A DNA stretch of 7,965 nucleotides from Piscirickettsiaceae bacterium (GCA_021767305.1 JAASTL010000024.1:1-7965), one strand, 5' to 3'. Numbered from the stretch's first letter, positions 1-7,096 are shown. Numbers and translations: made by a program. Notes: a model not told the origin generated them from the sequence alone.

Positions 1-64
1 CGCTTATGATATTGATTGTGAAGAATTGTTAAATGTGCAAGAAACTATGGTTTCTATGCGATAA
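1..64 (+). CDS. C-terminal end of an unidentified upstream gene (partial)
   Basis: A frame open from the left edge of the window ends at a TAA at 62-64 and would encode ...AYDIDCEELLNVQETMVSMR. The fragment is too short to assign a family. It is called a real gene end because a strong hairpin terminator starts only a few bases after the stop codon. The other forward frames close early; one has a TGA at 7-9. The acidic, mixed-composition tail looks soluble. Nothing can be said about function. Confidence 0.55.
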   Translation, partial: AYDIDCEELLNVQETMVSMR

Positions 65-92
65 AAAAAGGGGATATTCAATCCCCATTTTT
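63..92. terminator. Bidirectional Rho-independent terminator
   Basis: A 6-bp perfect stem, GGGGAT (70-75) with ATCCCC (81-86), encloses a 5-base loop. A run of seven A lies to its left and ATTTTTGTTTT to its right. Read left to right it ends the partial gene at 1-64. Read right to left, stem plus seven U, it ends the minus-strand gene whose stop is at 108. The convergent gene ends on both sides support a shared terminator. Confidence 0.8.
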
Positions 93-107
93 GTTTTGGT
101 TTTATTT

Positions 108-575
108 TTATGCGCCCAACGGGGCGATCATCGTTCGTTTATTCTTATTTTCAATTTGATTATTAATCAATTGAATAAAATTGAAATGCTTTAAATTAAA
201 AGCTTGTATTCGTGTGTAAAGGGTTGTGACCAGTAGCTCAACTGCGCTGTTTTGGGTTGAGTGCACCACATTGACTAGCATGTGTCGAATGCGTGCACTC
301 TTGTGTTTTACATGCTGTAAAAAATGATTTGGGGTCTTGAAGAAGTGTAGGCCGAAATAAGACAGGTGATTTTTAGTGGAGGTTAGCAACGCTGAACCAA
401 TGTTTATGGGCAGGGTGTGGAGGTTTAAGGATTTGAAAGTAAAGGATTTTGCTTGATTGAGGCTTTTGATGGTAAGTTGCGAAGAGTGATAACTTAAAGA
501 AGCGAGCAGAGCTAAAAAGCTGAGTAGGAATACAGCCGCAAAGGGGTGAGATTCCGGTTTGGGTTTGGGGGACAT
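108..575 (-). CDS. Hypothetical small basic protein with one N-terminal membrane segment
   Basis: Unrecognised 155-residue protein. Visible structure: a short proline/lysine-rich N-terminus (residues 1-9), one hydrophobic helix at about 12-29, then a mostly polar tail rich in Lys, His, Asn and Ser. The tail contains the echo KSLN-QAKSFTF-KSLN at 37-51. The layout fits a type II membrane anchor or an uncleaved signal with the tail outside the cytoplasm, which is inference. The ATG at 575 is preceded by AGAGGA (588-593), about 12 bases from the start, so spacing is longer than ideal. Its stop lies next to the terminator at 63-92. Composition is more AT-rich than the conserved neighbours. With no family match by eye it could be a lineage-specific gene or, less likely, a chance frame. 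Confidence 0.5.
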   Translation of the reverse strand: MSPKPKPESHPFAAVFLLSFLALLASLSYHSSQLTIKSLNQAKSFTFKSLNLHTLPINIGSALLTSTKNHLSYFGLHFFKTPNHFLQHVKHKSARIRHMLVNVVHSTQNSAVELLVTTLYTRIQAFNLKHFNFIQLINNQIENKNKRTMIAPLGA

Positions 576-870
576 AAGATTTGGGTTTCCTCTAATATAA
601 AAAATGCATTTAAAACTAACAATATTGGTGCAAAACTACATTGTTATGAGTTAATTAGCATATAGATTGCCGCTTTGATAATTTTGTAAGGTAAAAATTC
701 CAGATTGGTTTTTTTGCAACAGTTACCCAGCTTTAAAGTCTAACCAAACAAAGAAAGGGAGGGGCGGCTTTAAAAGAAAAATAAGTATAAGGGCTTTCAT
801 TCAAGCCGCTCAACCTTAGATGATATTCGAGGCTATTTTGCCACTAAGATGAAATTTTTAAACGATATAT
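576..870. other. Intergenic spacer, AT-rich, no gene seen
   Basis: No convincing coding frame on either strand. It lies upstream of the small basic protein gene and downstream of the MOSC gene, both on the minus strand. It holds a weak terminator candidate for the MOSC gene (773-807). It also has a promoter-like pair on the minus strand (TTGTTA at 622-617, TATATT at 599-594, 17-base spacer). That pair would start transcription near 587 and would leave the AGAGGA ribosome site outside the mRNA, so the two signals cannot both be used. Confidence 0.5.
773..807 (-). terminator. Possible weak terminator after the MOSC gene
   Basis: On the minus strand GGCTT (807-803) can pair with AAGCC (796-792) around a 6-base loop. 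A U-rich stretch (TTATTTTTCTTTT, 786-774) follows, starting several bases after the stem. The short stem and the gap before the U-run make it weak. It lies about 65-95 bases beyond the MOSC stop codon. Confidence 0.3.
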
Positions 871-1320
871 CTAAAAACGCTTTAAAACCGTGACGCTATC
901 ACCAATATGAATTTTACCTTCACGCAGTACTCGGCATCTGGCACCGCCACGCCAATTGGGTGTTAAGGCCTTTTTCAATCCTGGTTTTAAGGCTTCCATG
1001 CGTGCGCAAGGGTCGGTCTCTTTGGTGATTTCTAATAACACTTCACCAATTTGCACCTGTTGACCAATCATTTCCTCTGAGAATTCCATGTCATCAATCA
1101 ATAAATTAGCGCGACGTTCAGTCCAGTTCAATTCTCCACCACACTCTTTAAGTGCCGTTTTCCAGCTCTTTTTACTGAGAAGAGTGACTGCGGTTTGCAG
1201 GTTTTTTTGCCCTTGGTAATCACCTTTTAAACCACCCTCTAATGTCACTTTAATGGATTGGTGAGTGGTGATTTTGCCTTTTGATTCTGCGTGCGTTGCA
1301 ATACCGATTAGTTTTGCCAT
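871..1320 (-). CDS. MOSC domain-containing protein
   Basis: A 149-residue protein consisting of a single MOSC (molybdenum cofactor sulfurase C-terminal) domain, cytosolic, with no signal or membrane helix. Visible hallmarks are GLKGDYQG (30-37), RRANLLI (69-75), ETDPCARM (101-108) with the family's conserved cysteine at Cys105, PNWRGGARCRVL (121-132) and the closing GxIxxGD (135-141). MOSC domains occur in Moco sulfurases and YiiM/YcbX-type molybdoenzymes and are thought to handle sulfur or the molybdenum cofactor. Short stand-alone members like this one mostly lack an assigned reaction. The ATG at 1320 has AGAGG nine bases upstream, a good ribosome site. A -10-like TATACT lies on the minus strand at 1354-1349 without a clear -35. 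No Moco biosynthesis gene is adjacent, so substrate and partner are unknown. Confidence 0.88.
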   Translation of the reverse strand: MAKLIGIATHAESKGKITTHQSIKVTLEGGLKGDYQGQKNLQTAVTLLSKKSWKTALKECGGELNWTERRANLLIDDMEFSEEMIGQQVQIGEVLLEITKETDPCARMEALKPGLKKALTPNWRGGARCRVLREGKIHIGDSVTVLKRF

Positions 1321-1463
1321 CTTTTATAACCTCTAATTTTTCAAGCGTAGTATAAAACTTGATTGTGACAATTTAGTTACGTAGTTTTAGATTTAAATTA
1401 AATTTTAACCATCAATCAAACCATTCCAGTTTTATAGATTAATACTCTTTAAAAGCGCTGGGC

Positions 1464-1492
1464 TGGGCAAGAACTTACCTTTTGGTTATGAT
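1464..1492 (+). promoter_or_regulatory. Candidate sigma70 promoter for nagZ
   Basis: TGGGCA (1464-1469, 4 of 6 to consensus) and TATGAT (1487-1492, 5 of 6) are separated by 17 bases. The predicted start is near 1499, giving a leader of about 60 bases before nagZ. The rest of the 240-base gap between the divergent MOSC and nagZ genes shows no gene. Confidence 0.45.
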
Positions 1493-1560
1493 ATGGCGGC
1501 TTGTGGGATTATTCGGAATGGACTACATAAAACAAGCGTTGAATTAGATAGAGGAATTGC

Positions 1561-2631
1561 ATGCAACATGTAGCAGGTAAATCCATGTCACTGGGTAGTG
1601 TCATGGTAGATATTGAAGGGTCGAGCTTACAGTCTCATGAAATTGAACGTTTAATGGACCCAATGGTTGCTGGTGTGATCCTTTTTAGTCGTAATTTTGA
1701 ATCCGCAGAGCAGATTCGTGACTTAACTAAACAGATTCACGATTTACGTCACCCACGATTGTTAATTGGGGTTGATCACGAAGGGGGGCGGGTACAACGT
1801 TTTCGCCATGGCTTTACTCATATTCCTGCTATGCGAGTATTGGGAGAGCTTTATGAAGAAGATGAAAAACGTGCTTTTGAAACCGCAGAAAAAATAGGCT
1901 GGTTATTGGCAGCGGAACTTCTGTCTGTTGGCGTTGATTTTAGTTTTACGCCAGTAGTGGATCTGGATTATGGTGGCAGTAAAGTCATTGGCGATCGCGC
2001 TTTTCATAGTGATCCAATTGTGGTGGGTAACTTAGCATTTCACTTAATGAAAGGTATGCGTTCTGCGGGCATGGCTTCGGTAGCCAAACACTTTCCTGGG
2101 CACGGTTATATTGAAGCCGATACCCACCTTGAAGTGGCAGTCGATGAGCGTTCCTTAGCGGAGATTCAGCGCCATGATATTCAGCCGTTTTTACGTCTGA
2201 TTGAAAATGGTTTGGATGCTGTTATGCCGGCGCATGTTATCTACTCCAAAATCGATGCTAATCCTGCTGGTTTTTCAACTTATTGGCTACAAGAGGTATT
2301 GCGCAAACAGTGCCATTTTGAAGGCGCGATTATCAGTGATGATATGAGTATGAAAGCCGCAACCGAGTTTGGTACCGCTGCAGAAAGAGTGCGTCAAGCC
2401 TTGGAGGCAGGGTGTGATTTGGTCTTGGTGTGTAATGATCCGATGGCAGCGGATGAAGTCTTGAGTAAAGTGCGTTGGCATGCTTCTACCTTATCGCATG
2501 CACGTTTGATTCGTTTACATGCGCATGGCAAGTTTAGCTATGAAAAACTGCAGTATGAACCGCTCTGGCAGGCGGCCAGCCAGATTATTCAACATCTTAA
2601 CCAGCAACAAGACCAGCAAGACTTAATCTAA
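1561..2631 (+). CDS. nagZ: Beta-N-acetylhexosaminidase NagZ (GH3)
   Basis: Cytosolic glycoside hydrolase family 3 enzyme that removes terminal GlcNAc from GlcNAc-anhydroMurNAc and its peptides during peptidoglycan recycling. Its 356 residues form a single TIM-barrel domain, slightly longer than the usual ~340 because of a Gln-rich tail (348-354). Motifs include GVDHEGGRVQRF (70-81), KHFPGHG (176-182), the NagZ Asp-His dyad loop ADTH (Asp187, His189), VMPAHVIY (221-228) and IISDDMSM (257-264), whose first Asp (260) fits the GH3 nucleophile. Residue roles come from family knowledge. The start at 1561 is favoured over Met9 because AGAGG sits about six bases upstream. No signal peptide is present, matching the cytosolic role. 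It is followed 26 bases later by a same-strand MscS-type channel gene with no terminator between. In bacteria with an AmpC/AmpR system NagZ makes the inducing muropeptide; no ampC or ampR is visible here. Confidence 0.95.
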   Translation: MQHVAGKSMSLGSVMVDIEGSSLQSHEIERLMDPMVAGVILFSRNFESAEQIRDLTKQIHDLRHPRLLIGVDHEGGRVQRFRHGFTHIPAMRVLGELYEEDEKRAFETAEKIGWLLAAELLSVGVDFSFTPVVDLDYGGSKVIGDRAFHSDPIVVGNLAFHLMKGMRSAGMASVAKHFPGHGYIEADTHLEVAVDERSLAEIQRHDIQPFLRLIENGLDAVMPAHVIYSKIDANPAGFSTYWLQEVLRKQCHFEGAIISDDMSMKAATEFGTAAERVRQALEAGCDLVLVCNDPMAADEVLSKVRWHASTLSHARLIRLHAHGKFSYEKLQYEPLWQAASQIIQHLNQQQDQQDLI

Positions 2632-2657
2632 TTAGCTCAGAAAGGTGAACTTTTAGT

Positions 2658-3818
2658 ATGGATTTTATAACGCAGATTTGGACAGATTTAGTGGCAATGT
2701 TTGGTGGCCAGGTTTGGCTGCTGTTATTACTGACGATTCTGATTGCGACGACTATTATTGATGTCATACAACGTTATGTCCTAAAGACAATTCATATTCG
2801 TTTAAGACGTACCCATCATGTATGGATTGATAGCTTTGTTGATGCAGCTCGTGCGCCGGTTTCATTCTTTATCTGGGTGACTGGTTTGGTGTTGGCTTTG
2901 ACCACTACCATCAATCAGTTTGGTGTCTATACCGACTTGGTACCTTATATAACCGATTTTAAAGAGACCATCCTCACGCTTTCAGTTGGTTGGTTTACGA
3001 TTAGACTAGTGCAGCGTTTAGAAGGGCATTTAAAAGACTTTGCCCGCGAAGACGAACGTTTGGATGAAGTCACGGTGGAGGCTTTTGCCAAAATCATTAA
3101 ACTGCTGGCCTTTATCTTAACCGGGCTGTTCTTCTTAAATGCATTTGGCGTAAGTTTGACCGGTTTGCTGGCGTTTGGTGGTGTCGGTGGTATTGCCATC
3201 GGTTTTGCTGCCAAAGACTTGCTGGGTAATGTTTTTGGCGGCTTGATGCTCTATATGGACAAACCTTTTACTGTGGGTGAATGGATTCGCTCACCCGATA
3301 AAGAGATTGAAGGTACGGTAGAAAACATTGGTTGGCGTATGACGACGGTACGTACCTTTGATAAACGACCTTTGTATATTCCAAATGGCATTTTCTCCAA
3401 TATCGCCATTGAAAACCCCTCGCGTATGTCGAATCGCCGTATTAAAGAGACCATGGGTATTCGTTATGCGGATATACATAAGATGCGTAAGATTATTGAT
3501 GATGTCAGACAGATGATAATGCAGCATCCAGAGATCGATCAAAATCAGACGATTATTGTCAATTTCAATGCTTACGGACCCTCTTCATTGGATTTCTTTA
3601 TTTATACCTTTACCAAAACCACCAACTGGGTACGTTTTCACGAGATTAAACAGGATGTGTTGTTGAAAGTCAGTGATATTGTTGAAGCACATGGTGCAGA
3701 GATGGCGTTCCCAACTCGAACCTTACATTTGGAAACAGAGGGTTTGCAAGACCTGTTTGATAAGAATCAAGTGAATGAAACTAATCATGAATCTAACCAT
3801 GAATCTAAAGTTAAGTAG
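2658..3818 (+). CDS. MscS-family mechanosensitive channel, YnaI-like
   Basis: A 386-residue inner-membrane channel predicted to open under membrane tension and release small solutes on osmotic downshock. Hydrophobic segments lie at about 17-36, 66-85, 98-118 and 143-163, followed by the Gly/Ala-rich pore helix at 164-200 (FGGVGGIAIGFAAKDLLGN within it). The MscS beta domain follows (about 202-255, PFTVGEWI, EGTVENIGWRMT, PNGIFSN), then the cytoplasmic alpha/beta domain (265-360). Five predicted helices and this length resemble E. coli YnaI more than three-helix MscS. The last ~18 residues are hydrophilic with a doubled NHES. The ATG at 2658 has AAGGTGA nine bases upstream. It probably shares the nagZ transcript and ends at the strong hairpin at 3891-3919. 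Family is certain; conductance and exact subfamily are inference. Confidence 0.93.
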   Translation: MDFITQIWTDLVAMFGGQVWLLLLLTILIATTIIDVIQRYVLKTIHIRLRRTHHVWIDSFVDAARAPVSFFIWVTGLVLALTTTINQFGVYTDLVPYITDFKETILTLSVGWFTIRLVQRLEGHLKDFAREDERLDEVTVEAFAKIIKLLAFILTGLFFLNAFGVSLTGLLAFGGVGGIAIGFAAKDLLGNVFGGLMLYMDKPFTVGEWIRSPDKEIEGTVENIGWRMTTVRTFDKRPLYIPNGIFSNIAIENPSRMSNRRIKETMGIRYADIHKMRKIIDDVRQMIMQHPEIDQNQTIIVNFNAYGPSSLDFFIYTFTKTTNWVRFHEIKQDVLLKVSDIVEAHGAEMAFPTRTLHLETEGLQDLFDKNQVNETNHESNHESKVK

Positions 3819-3890
3819 TTGATTATAAACTCGTTGTCATAAAGTCTAGCCGCTATAAATCTAACTTTTATCTTTTATAATATAACGTAT

Positions 3891-3919
3891 AAAAAAACGG
3901 GGTCATTACCCCGTTTTTT
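3891..3919. terminator. Strong bidirectional Rho-independent terminator
   Basis: CGGGG (3898-3902) pairs with CCCCG (3909-3913) around TCATTA, and flanking A (3892-3897) and T (3914-3919) runs extend the stem. It works in both directions: T-run after the nagZ-mscS pair on the plus strand, and the A-run read as U after the START gene on the minus strand, whose stop is at 3926-3924. It is the cleanest terminator in the window. Confidence 0.92.
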
Positions 3920-3923
3920 ATAT

Positions 3924-4565
3924 TTATTGGTTTTCCACTCGTTTCTTAAGATTGCTCAAAGTATAGAGCGGCATATCGATCACCGTAGAATTTGCCAACC
4001 AGCTGGGTACCTTACCACCTGGCTCAGCGGTAATTTGCAGCGTGACTTTAGTTTCATTGGCAGAGAGTTTTTCTAACTTCCAATAACCTTGCATTTTCGG
4101 CACTCTAATCAATCCATCTTGCAGAGGATAAGCATTCGGTTTTCCTTCAAGTTCAATCAGGTAATCACCGTTAGCTTGGGGTTTTTTCGTGGAAAGGGTC
4201 ACGGAATCGCGATTGGTAACGGGCCATGGAGCAGTGGTAATCGCATAGTTTAGAGATTGAGTAGCGCTAATATTCTGCAGTTTTTTTGCCACTTTATTAT
4301 TGTGGTACCACTCTGGATACTTCTCGGTATCCGTGACTACATTCAGCACTTTATCTAGTGGCGCTTCTATATTCACGGCACCTCTAAAAGCTTTAAATTC
4401 AGACCCTTCAACGGCTTGAGTCCAAACTTGTACCGGCAAACTCTCATCGGTTGCCTGCAAATCCCATGCAGAGACGGTAGCCGGTACCAATATCGTTAAG
4501 CTTAGCGTGGCAGCTAAAGTTGACGCTAAGCTTAACTGAGTGAAATGGTGTTTCAATTGGCGCAT
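3924..4565 (-). CDS. Exported START-domain (lipid-binding fold) protein
   Basis: A 213-residue protein with a Sec signal peptide: basic MRQLKHH, hydrophobic core about 11-31, and likely signal peptidase I cleavage at VSA|WD (33/34). The mature part (about 45-210) matches the bacterial START/SRPBCC type. Visible are FRGAVNIEAPLDKVLNVVTD (60-79), EKYPEWYHN (81-89), TNRDSVTLST (117-126), MQGYWKLEKL (158-167), then TAEPGGKVPSWLANS (179-193) and a C-terminal helix with LSNLKKRV (203-210). START folds bind a hydrophobic ligand such as a lipid in a deep cavity; the ligand here is unknown. No lipobox or extra membrane helix is seen, so a soluble periplasmic protein is likely. The start has GAGG eight bases upstream, and that site overlaps the murB stop, ten bases away. 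This suggests coupled translation and an envelope role, the latter inferred from context only. Confidence 0.88.
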   Translation of the reverse strand: MRQLKHHFTQLSLASTLAATLSLTILVPATVSAWDLQATDESLPVQVWTQAVEGSEFKAFRGAVNIEAPLDKVLNVVTDTEKYPEWYHNNKVAKKLQNISATQSLNYAITTAPWPVTNRDSVTLSTKKPQANGDYLIELEGKPNAYPLQDGLIRVPKMQGYWKLEKLSANETKVTLQITAEPGGKVPSWLANSTVIDMPLYTLSNLKKRVENQ

Positions 4566-4568
4566 TAT

Positions 4569-4578
4569 TGCATCCTCA
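4569..4578 (-). promoter_or_regulatory. Ribosome site of the START gene overlapping the murB stop
   Basis: On the minus strand the murB stop TGA (4578-4576) runs directly into GAGG (4577-4574), eight bases before the START-gene ATG. A ribosome terminating on murB would sit on the next gene's initiation site. This arrangement typically couples translation of the two genes, supporting a single transcript. Confidence 0.65.
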
Positions 4579-5598
4579 AAGAATAATAACTTCTGGTTCT
4601 AAATAGATACCAAATTTATGGTTTACATCGGCTTGAACCAAGTGGAATAGTTCATCAACATCTTTACCATTGGCTCCACCCAGGTTTACCAAAACCAAGG
4701 CGTGTTTAGCCGAAACTCCAGCGTGACCATGAGAGCGGCCTTTCCATCCGGTCTGTTCAATCAACCAAGCCGCGGGAATTTTGTAGCTACCATTCAACAT
4801 ACGGTGGTGGGGCATTTCAGGGTAGTCTTGAATGAGCGTTTCGTAGTACTCTTCATTGATGATTGGGTTTTTAAAAAAGCTCCCCGCATTACCTTGTTTG
4901 TCAGGGTTAGGCAGACGTTCATTGCGAATTTTAACAATGGCATCAAACACCATTTTCGGTGTCAGATCTTCTTTTTTAAATTCTTCAAGCGCATTTTTTA
5001 AAGGATCATAAACCAAGTTTGCTTGACCGGCGTGTTGCTTTCTTAGTCTAAAGGTGACTCGGTGAATGAGGAGGCGGTTAACAAATTCTTCTTTAAAAAT
5101 ACTGGTGCGGTAGCCAAAGTTACATTCATTATTGCGATATTCGATTCTCTGACCGTCATAGATATTTAAGGTTTGTACACGAGTAATAGTGTCTTGTGCC
5201 TCAGCACCATAGGCTCCTATATTTTGCACTGGTGCGGCGCCAACCGTGCCCGGAATCAAGGCAAGATTTTCTAAACCCCACCAGCCTTTCTTAACGGTAT
5301 AAGCAACGAGATCATGCCATTTCATACCCGCACCAACGGAAATCCAGACATTGTCTTCATCTTCTTTCATGACTTTGAGTTTATCAAAGGTACAACGTAC
5401 GGTGACCCCGGGTAAGTCATCTAAAATCAATAGGTTGCTGCCATCTCCAATAATGCGCCAAGGCAGAGAAGCGAGTGTTAGATCTGAGCGTAAAGTTAAA
5501 ATGTCGCTCTGTTTATTGATTTCAATGTAGTACTGGGTTTTGACATCAAGATGAAATGTGTTGTGGGGCTTGAGCGAGTAGTTGGCCTGGATGTGCAT
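4576..5598 (-). CDS. murB: UDP-N-acetylenolpyruvoylglucosamine reductase MurB (type I)
   Basis: Cytosolic FAD enzyme that uses NADPH to reduce UDP-GlcNAc-enolpyruvate to UDP-MurNAc, the second committed step of peptidoglycan precursor synthesis. Its 340 residues match the E. coli type (342). The N-terminal SLKPHNTF (8-15) aligns with E. coli SLKPWNTF and fixes the start. FAD-domain motifs are GDGSNLLI (51-58) and GLENLALIPGTVGAAPVQNIGAYG (108-131). The substrate domain has FGYRTS (161-166), NAGSFFKNP (237-245) with Ser240 at the position of the E. coli proton donor Ser229, and LEPEV (333-337) holding the conserved Glu. The VYDPL segment (196-200) belongs to the type I Tyr-loop region. No good ribosome site precedes the ATG at 5598, so the gene may be leaderless or weakly initiated. 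It is the first gene of a pair with the START gene and is divergent from the NSS transporter. Confidence 0.97.
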   Translation of the reverse strand: MHIQANYSLKPHNTFHLDVKTQYYIEINKQSDILTLRSDLTLASLPWRIIGDGSNLLILDDLPGVTVRCTFDKLKVMKEDEDNVWISVGAGMKWHDLVAYTVKKGWWGLENLALIPGTVGAAPVQNIGAYGAEAQDTITRVQTLNIYDGQRIEYRNNECNFGYRTSIFKEEFVNRLLIHRVTFRLRKQHAGQANLVYDPLKNALEEFKKEDLTPKMVFDAIVKIRNERLPNPDKQGNAGSFFKNPIINEEYYETLIQDYPEMPHHRMLNGSYKIPAAWLIEQTGWKGRSHGHAGVSAKHALVLVNLGGANGKDVDELFHLVQADVNHKFGIYLEPEVIIL

Positions 5599-5609
5599 AG
5601 CAGTCTGTG

Positions 5610-5639
5610 TATAATTAATTTCAAGTGAAAATTATTATA
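5610..5639. promoter_or_regulatory. Opposed TATAAT boxes between murB and the NSS transporter gene
   Basis: The 52-base gap between divergent murB and the transporter contains a perfect TATAAT on the plus strand (5610-5615) and another on the minus strand (5639-5634), each inside a loosely symmetric AT stretch. Predicted starts are near 5622 rightward and 5627 leftward, giving leaders of about 29 bases each. Neither box has a convincing -35 at 16-18 bases, so this is a candidate promoter pair only. The two polymerase footprints would overlap. Confidence 0.4.
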
Positions 5640-5650
5640 AAGGATGATGA

Positions 5651-7096
5651 ATGTCACAGCTAAAACTTTCTAAGGATTCCTGGTCGACACAATATGTCTT
5701 CATTATGGCAGCGGTTGGTTCCGCCGTGGGGCTGGGTAATCTTTGGAAGTTTCCCTATATCACTGGTGAGAACGGTGGTGGGGCTTTTGTGCTGGTGTAT
5801 TTGTTGTGCATTATCCTATTAGGTATTCCGGTTCTGTTTTCAGAATTTCTCTTAGGTCGCAATGGTCGAGCCAATCCGGTTCAGGCGATGGCGAATGTGG
5901 CGCGCGAAAACAACGGTTCTAATGCTTGGACTTTACTCGGTTTTAATGGTGTGCTCGCCGGATTATTGATTATGTCGTTCTATTCGGTGATTGCAGGCTG
6001 GGCACTGTTTTATTTTGTTAAAAGTGTGCAGGGCAGTTTTGTAAATACGGATGCCAAGGCGGTTGGTGAACTTTTTAGTGGGCTATTAGCGAGTCCAGGC
6101 GAACTGATTTTTTGGCATAGTTTGTTTGCCTTGGTTACGGTATTTATTGTTGCACGTGGGGTAAAAAGCGGCATTGAAAAGGCGATTAACTTTTTAATGC
6201 CTGGCTTGCTTTTGATTTTGCTGGTTTTATTGGGCTATGCCACTACTACCGGTTCTTTTGCGCATAGTTTTGAATTCTTGTTTAAGCCTGATTTTTCAAA
6301 GCTCACTTGGGAAGCCGTCTTGACCGCCATGGGGCACGCTTTTTTTACCTTAAGCATAGGTATGGGGGCCATGATGGTTTATGCTTCTTATGTACCTAGA
6401 GAGCACTCCATTGTTAAGGCCGGTTTATGGATTGCCTTTGCAGATACCATGATAGCGTTGCTCGCTGGGTTGGTTATATTTTCAATCGTTTTTGCCAATA
6501 ATCTTGAACCGGGTGCTGGGCCAGGGTTGCTGTTCCAAACTTTACCCATTGCCTTTGGTGATATGACGGGTGGTTGGCTGTTTGGCAGCCTGTTTTTTGC
6601 TCTGGTTGTAATGGCGGCCTTAAGTTCTGCAATCTCCTTAATTGAACCTGCCGCCAGCTGGTTCCAACAGAACTGGGGCATTGCACGAGCAAAAGCAGCT
6701 TGGATCATTGGCGCGGTCACATGGCTTGTTGGTTTAGGTACGGTGCTGTCTTTCAATGCTTGGTCAGACGTCCATTTCTTGGAAGGAAAAACCTTCTTTG
6801 ATTCTTTGGATTTTCTAACTACTAATATCATGCTGCCTCTAGGCGGGTTGTTGATGACAGTGTTTGTGGCCTGGGTTATGAAGCGAGAAATAGTGGCTCA
6901 AGAATTAGCGTTACCAGAGAAGGCTTTAGGAATCTTTTTGCAAGTGCTGAAGTGGGTAACACCGATTGCAGTGATTATTGTCTTTGCGTCTAACTTGGTT
7001 TCTAGAGATAGTTTTGTCTTAACAGCGTTAATTTCGGTGGGAATCTATGTCGCTTATATTCTTAATCGCATGCGATTAGTTAAGCAGTCGGGTTGA
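5651..7096 (+). CDS. Sodium-dependent NSS/SNF-family amino-acid symporter (LeuT/MhsT-like)
   Basis: A 481-residue inner-membrane symporter that should couple Na+ entry to uptake of an amino acid or related small amine. The TM1 signature is clear: WSTQYVFIMAAVGSAVGLGN (11-30), then WKFPY, GGGAF (42-46) and the TM2 end EFLLGR (65-70). Eleven or twelve helices are predicted, ending about residue 472. By alignment to LeuT from memory, Ala25 and Asn30 fall at the Na1 ligands Ala22 and Asn27, and Ser325/Ser326 at the TM8 Na2 ligands. Unwound TM6 reads FFTLSIGMGA (231-240), and Asp265 occupies the Asn286 position. TM5 carries Gly174-x9-Pro184, the GX9P motif described for TM5 unwinding in MhsT. The GMG in TM6 fits a bulky hydrophobic substrate, but specificity is inference. 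The ATG has AGGA six bases upstream. The gene converges on the cNMP-like gene and has no obvious partner. Confidence 0.93.
   Translation: MSQLKLSKDSWSTQYVFIMAAVGSAVGLGNLWKFPYITGENGGGAFVLVYLLCIILLGIPVLFSEFLLGRNGRANPVQAMANVARENNGSNAWTLLGFNGVLAGLLIMSFYSVIAGWALFYFVKSVQGSFVNTDAKAVGELFSGLLASPGELIFWHSLFALVTVFIVARGVKSGIEKAINFLMPGLLLILLVLLGYATTTGSFAHSFEFLFKPDFSKLTWEAVLTAMGHAFFTLSIGMGAMMVYASYVPREHSIVKAGLWIAFADTMIALLAGLVIFSIVFANNLEPGAGPGLLFQTLPIAFGDMTGGWLFGSLFFALVVMAALSSAISLIEPAASWFQQNWGIARAKAAWIIGAVTWLVGLGTVLSFNAWSDVHFLEGKTFFDSLDFLTTNIMLPLGGLLMTVFVAWVMKREIVAQELALPEKALGIFLQVLKWVTPIAVIIVFASNLVSRDSFVLTALISVGIYVAYILNRMRLVKQSG

Noticed and set aside
594..622. Minus-strand promoter-like pair TTGTTA / TATATT, 17-base spacer, before the 108-575 gene
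   Set aside because: It would start transcription near 587, leaving the AGAGGA ribosome site at 593-588 outside the mRNA. Such pairs also arise by chance in AT-rich DNA.
764..809. GCGGCTT ... AAGCCGC 7-bp inverted repeat
   Set aside because: The arms are 32 bases apart, and one arm is shared with a tighter hairpin at 792-807. It is not convincing as a riboswitch or operator.
1493..1573. 26-codon plus-strand frame overlapping the nagZ start
   Set aside because: It has no ribosome site and begins upstream of the predicted nagZ transcription start. It is best explained as leader sequence.
2287..3542. Several minus-strand open frames inside nagZ and the channel gene
   Set aside because: They lie wholly antisense to strongly conserved genes and show no family motifs.
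4702..5001. 99-codon plus-strand frame inside murB
   Set aside because: It is antisense to the conserved MurB substrate domain and has no features of a real protein.
6388..6831. Long minus-strand frames inside the NSS transporter gene
   Set aside because: They are mirror frames of the transmembrane-coding strand with no recognisable domain or ribosome site.
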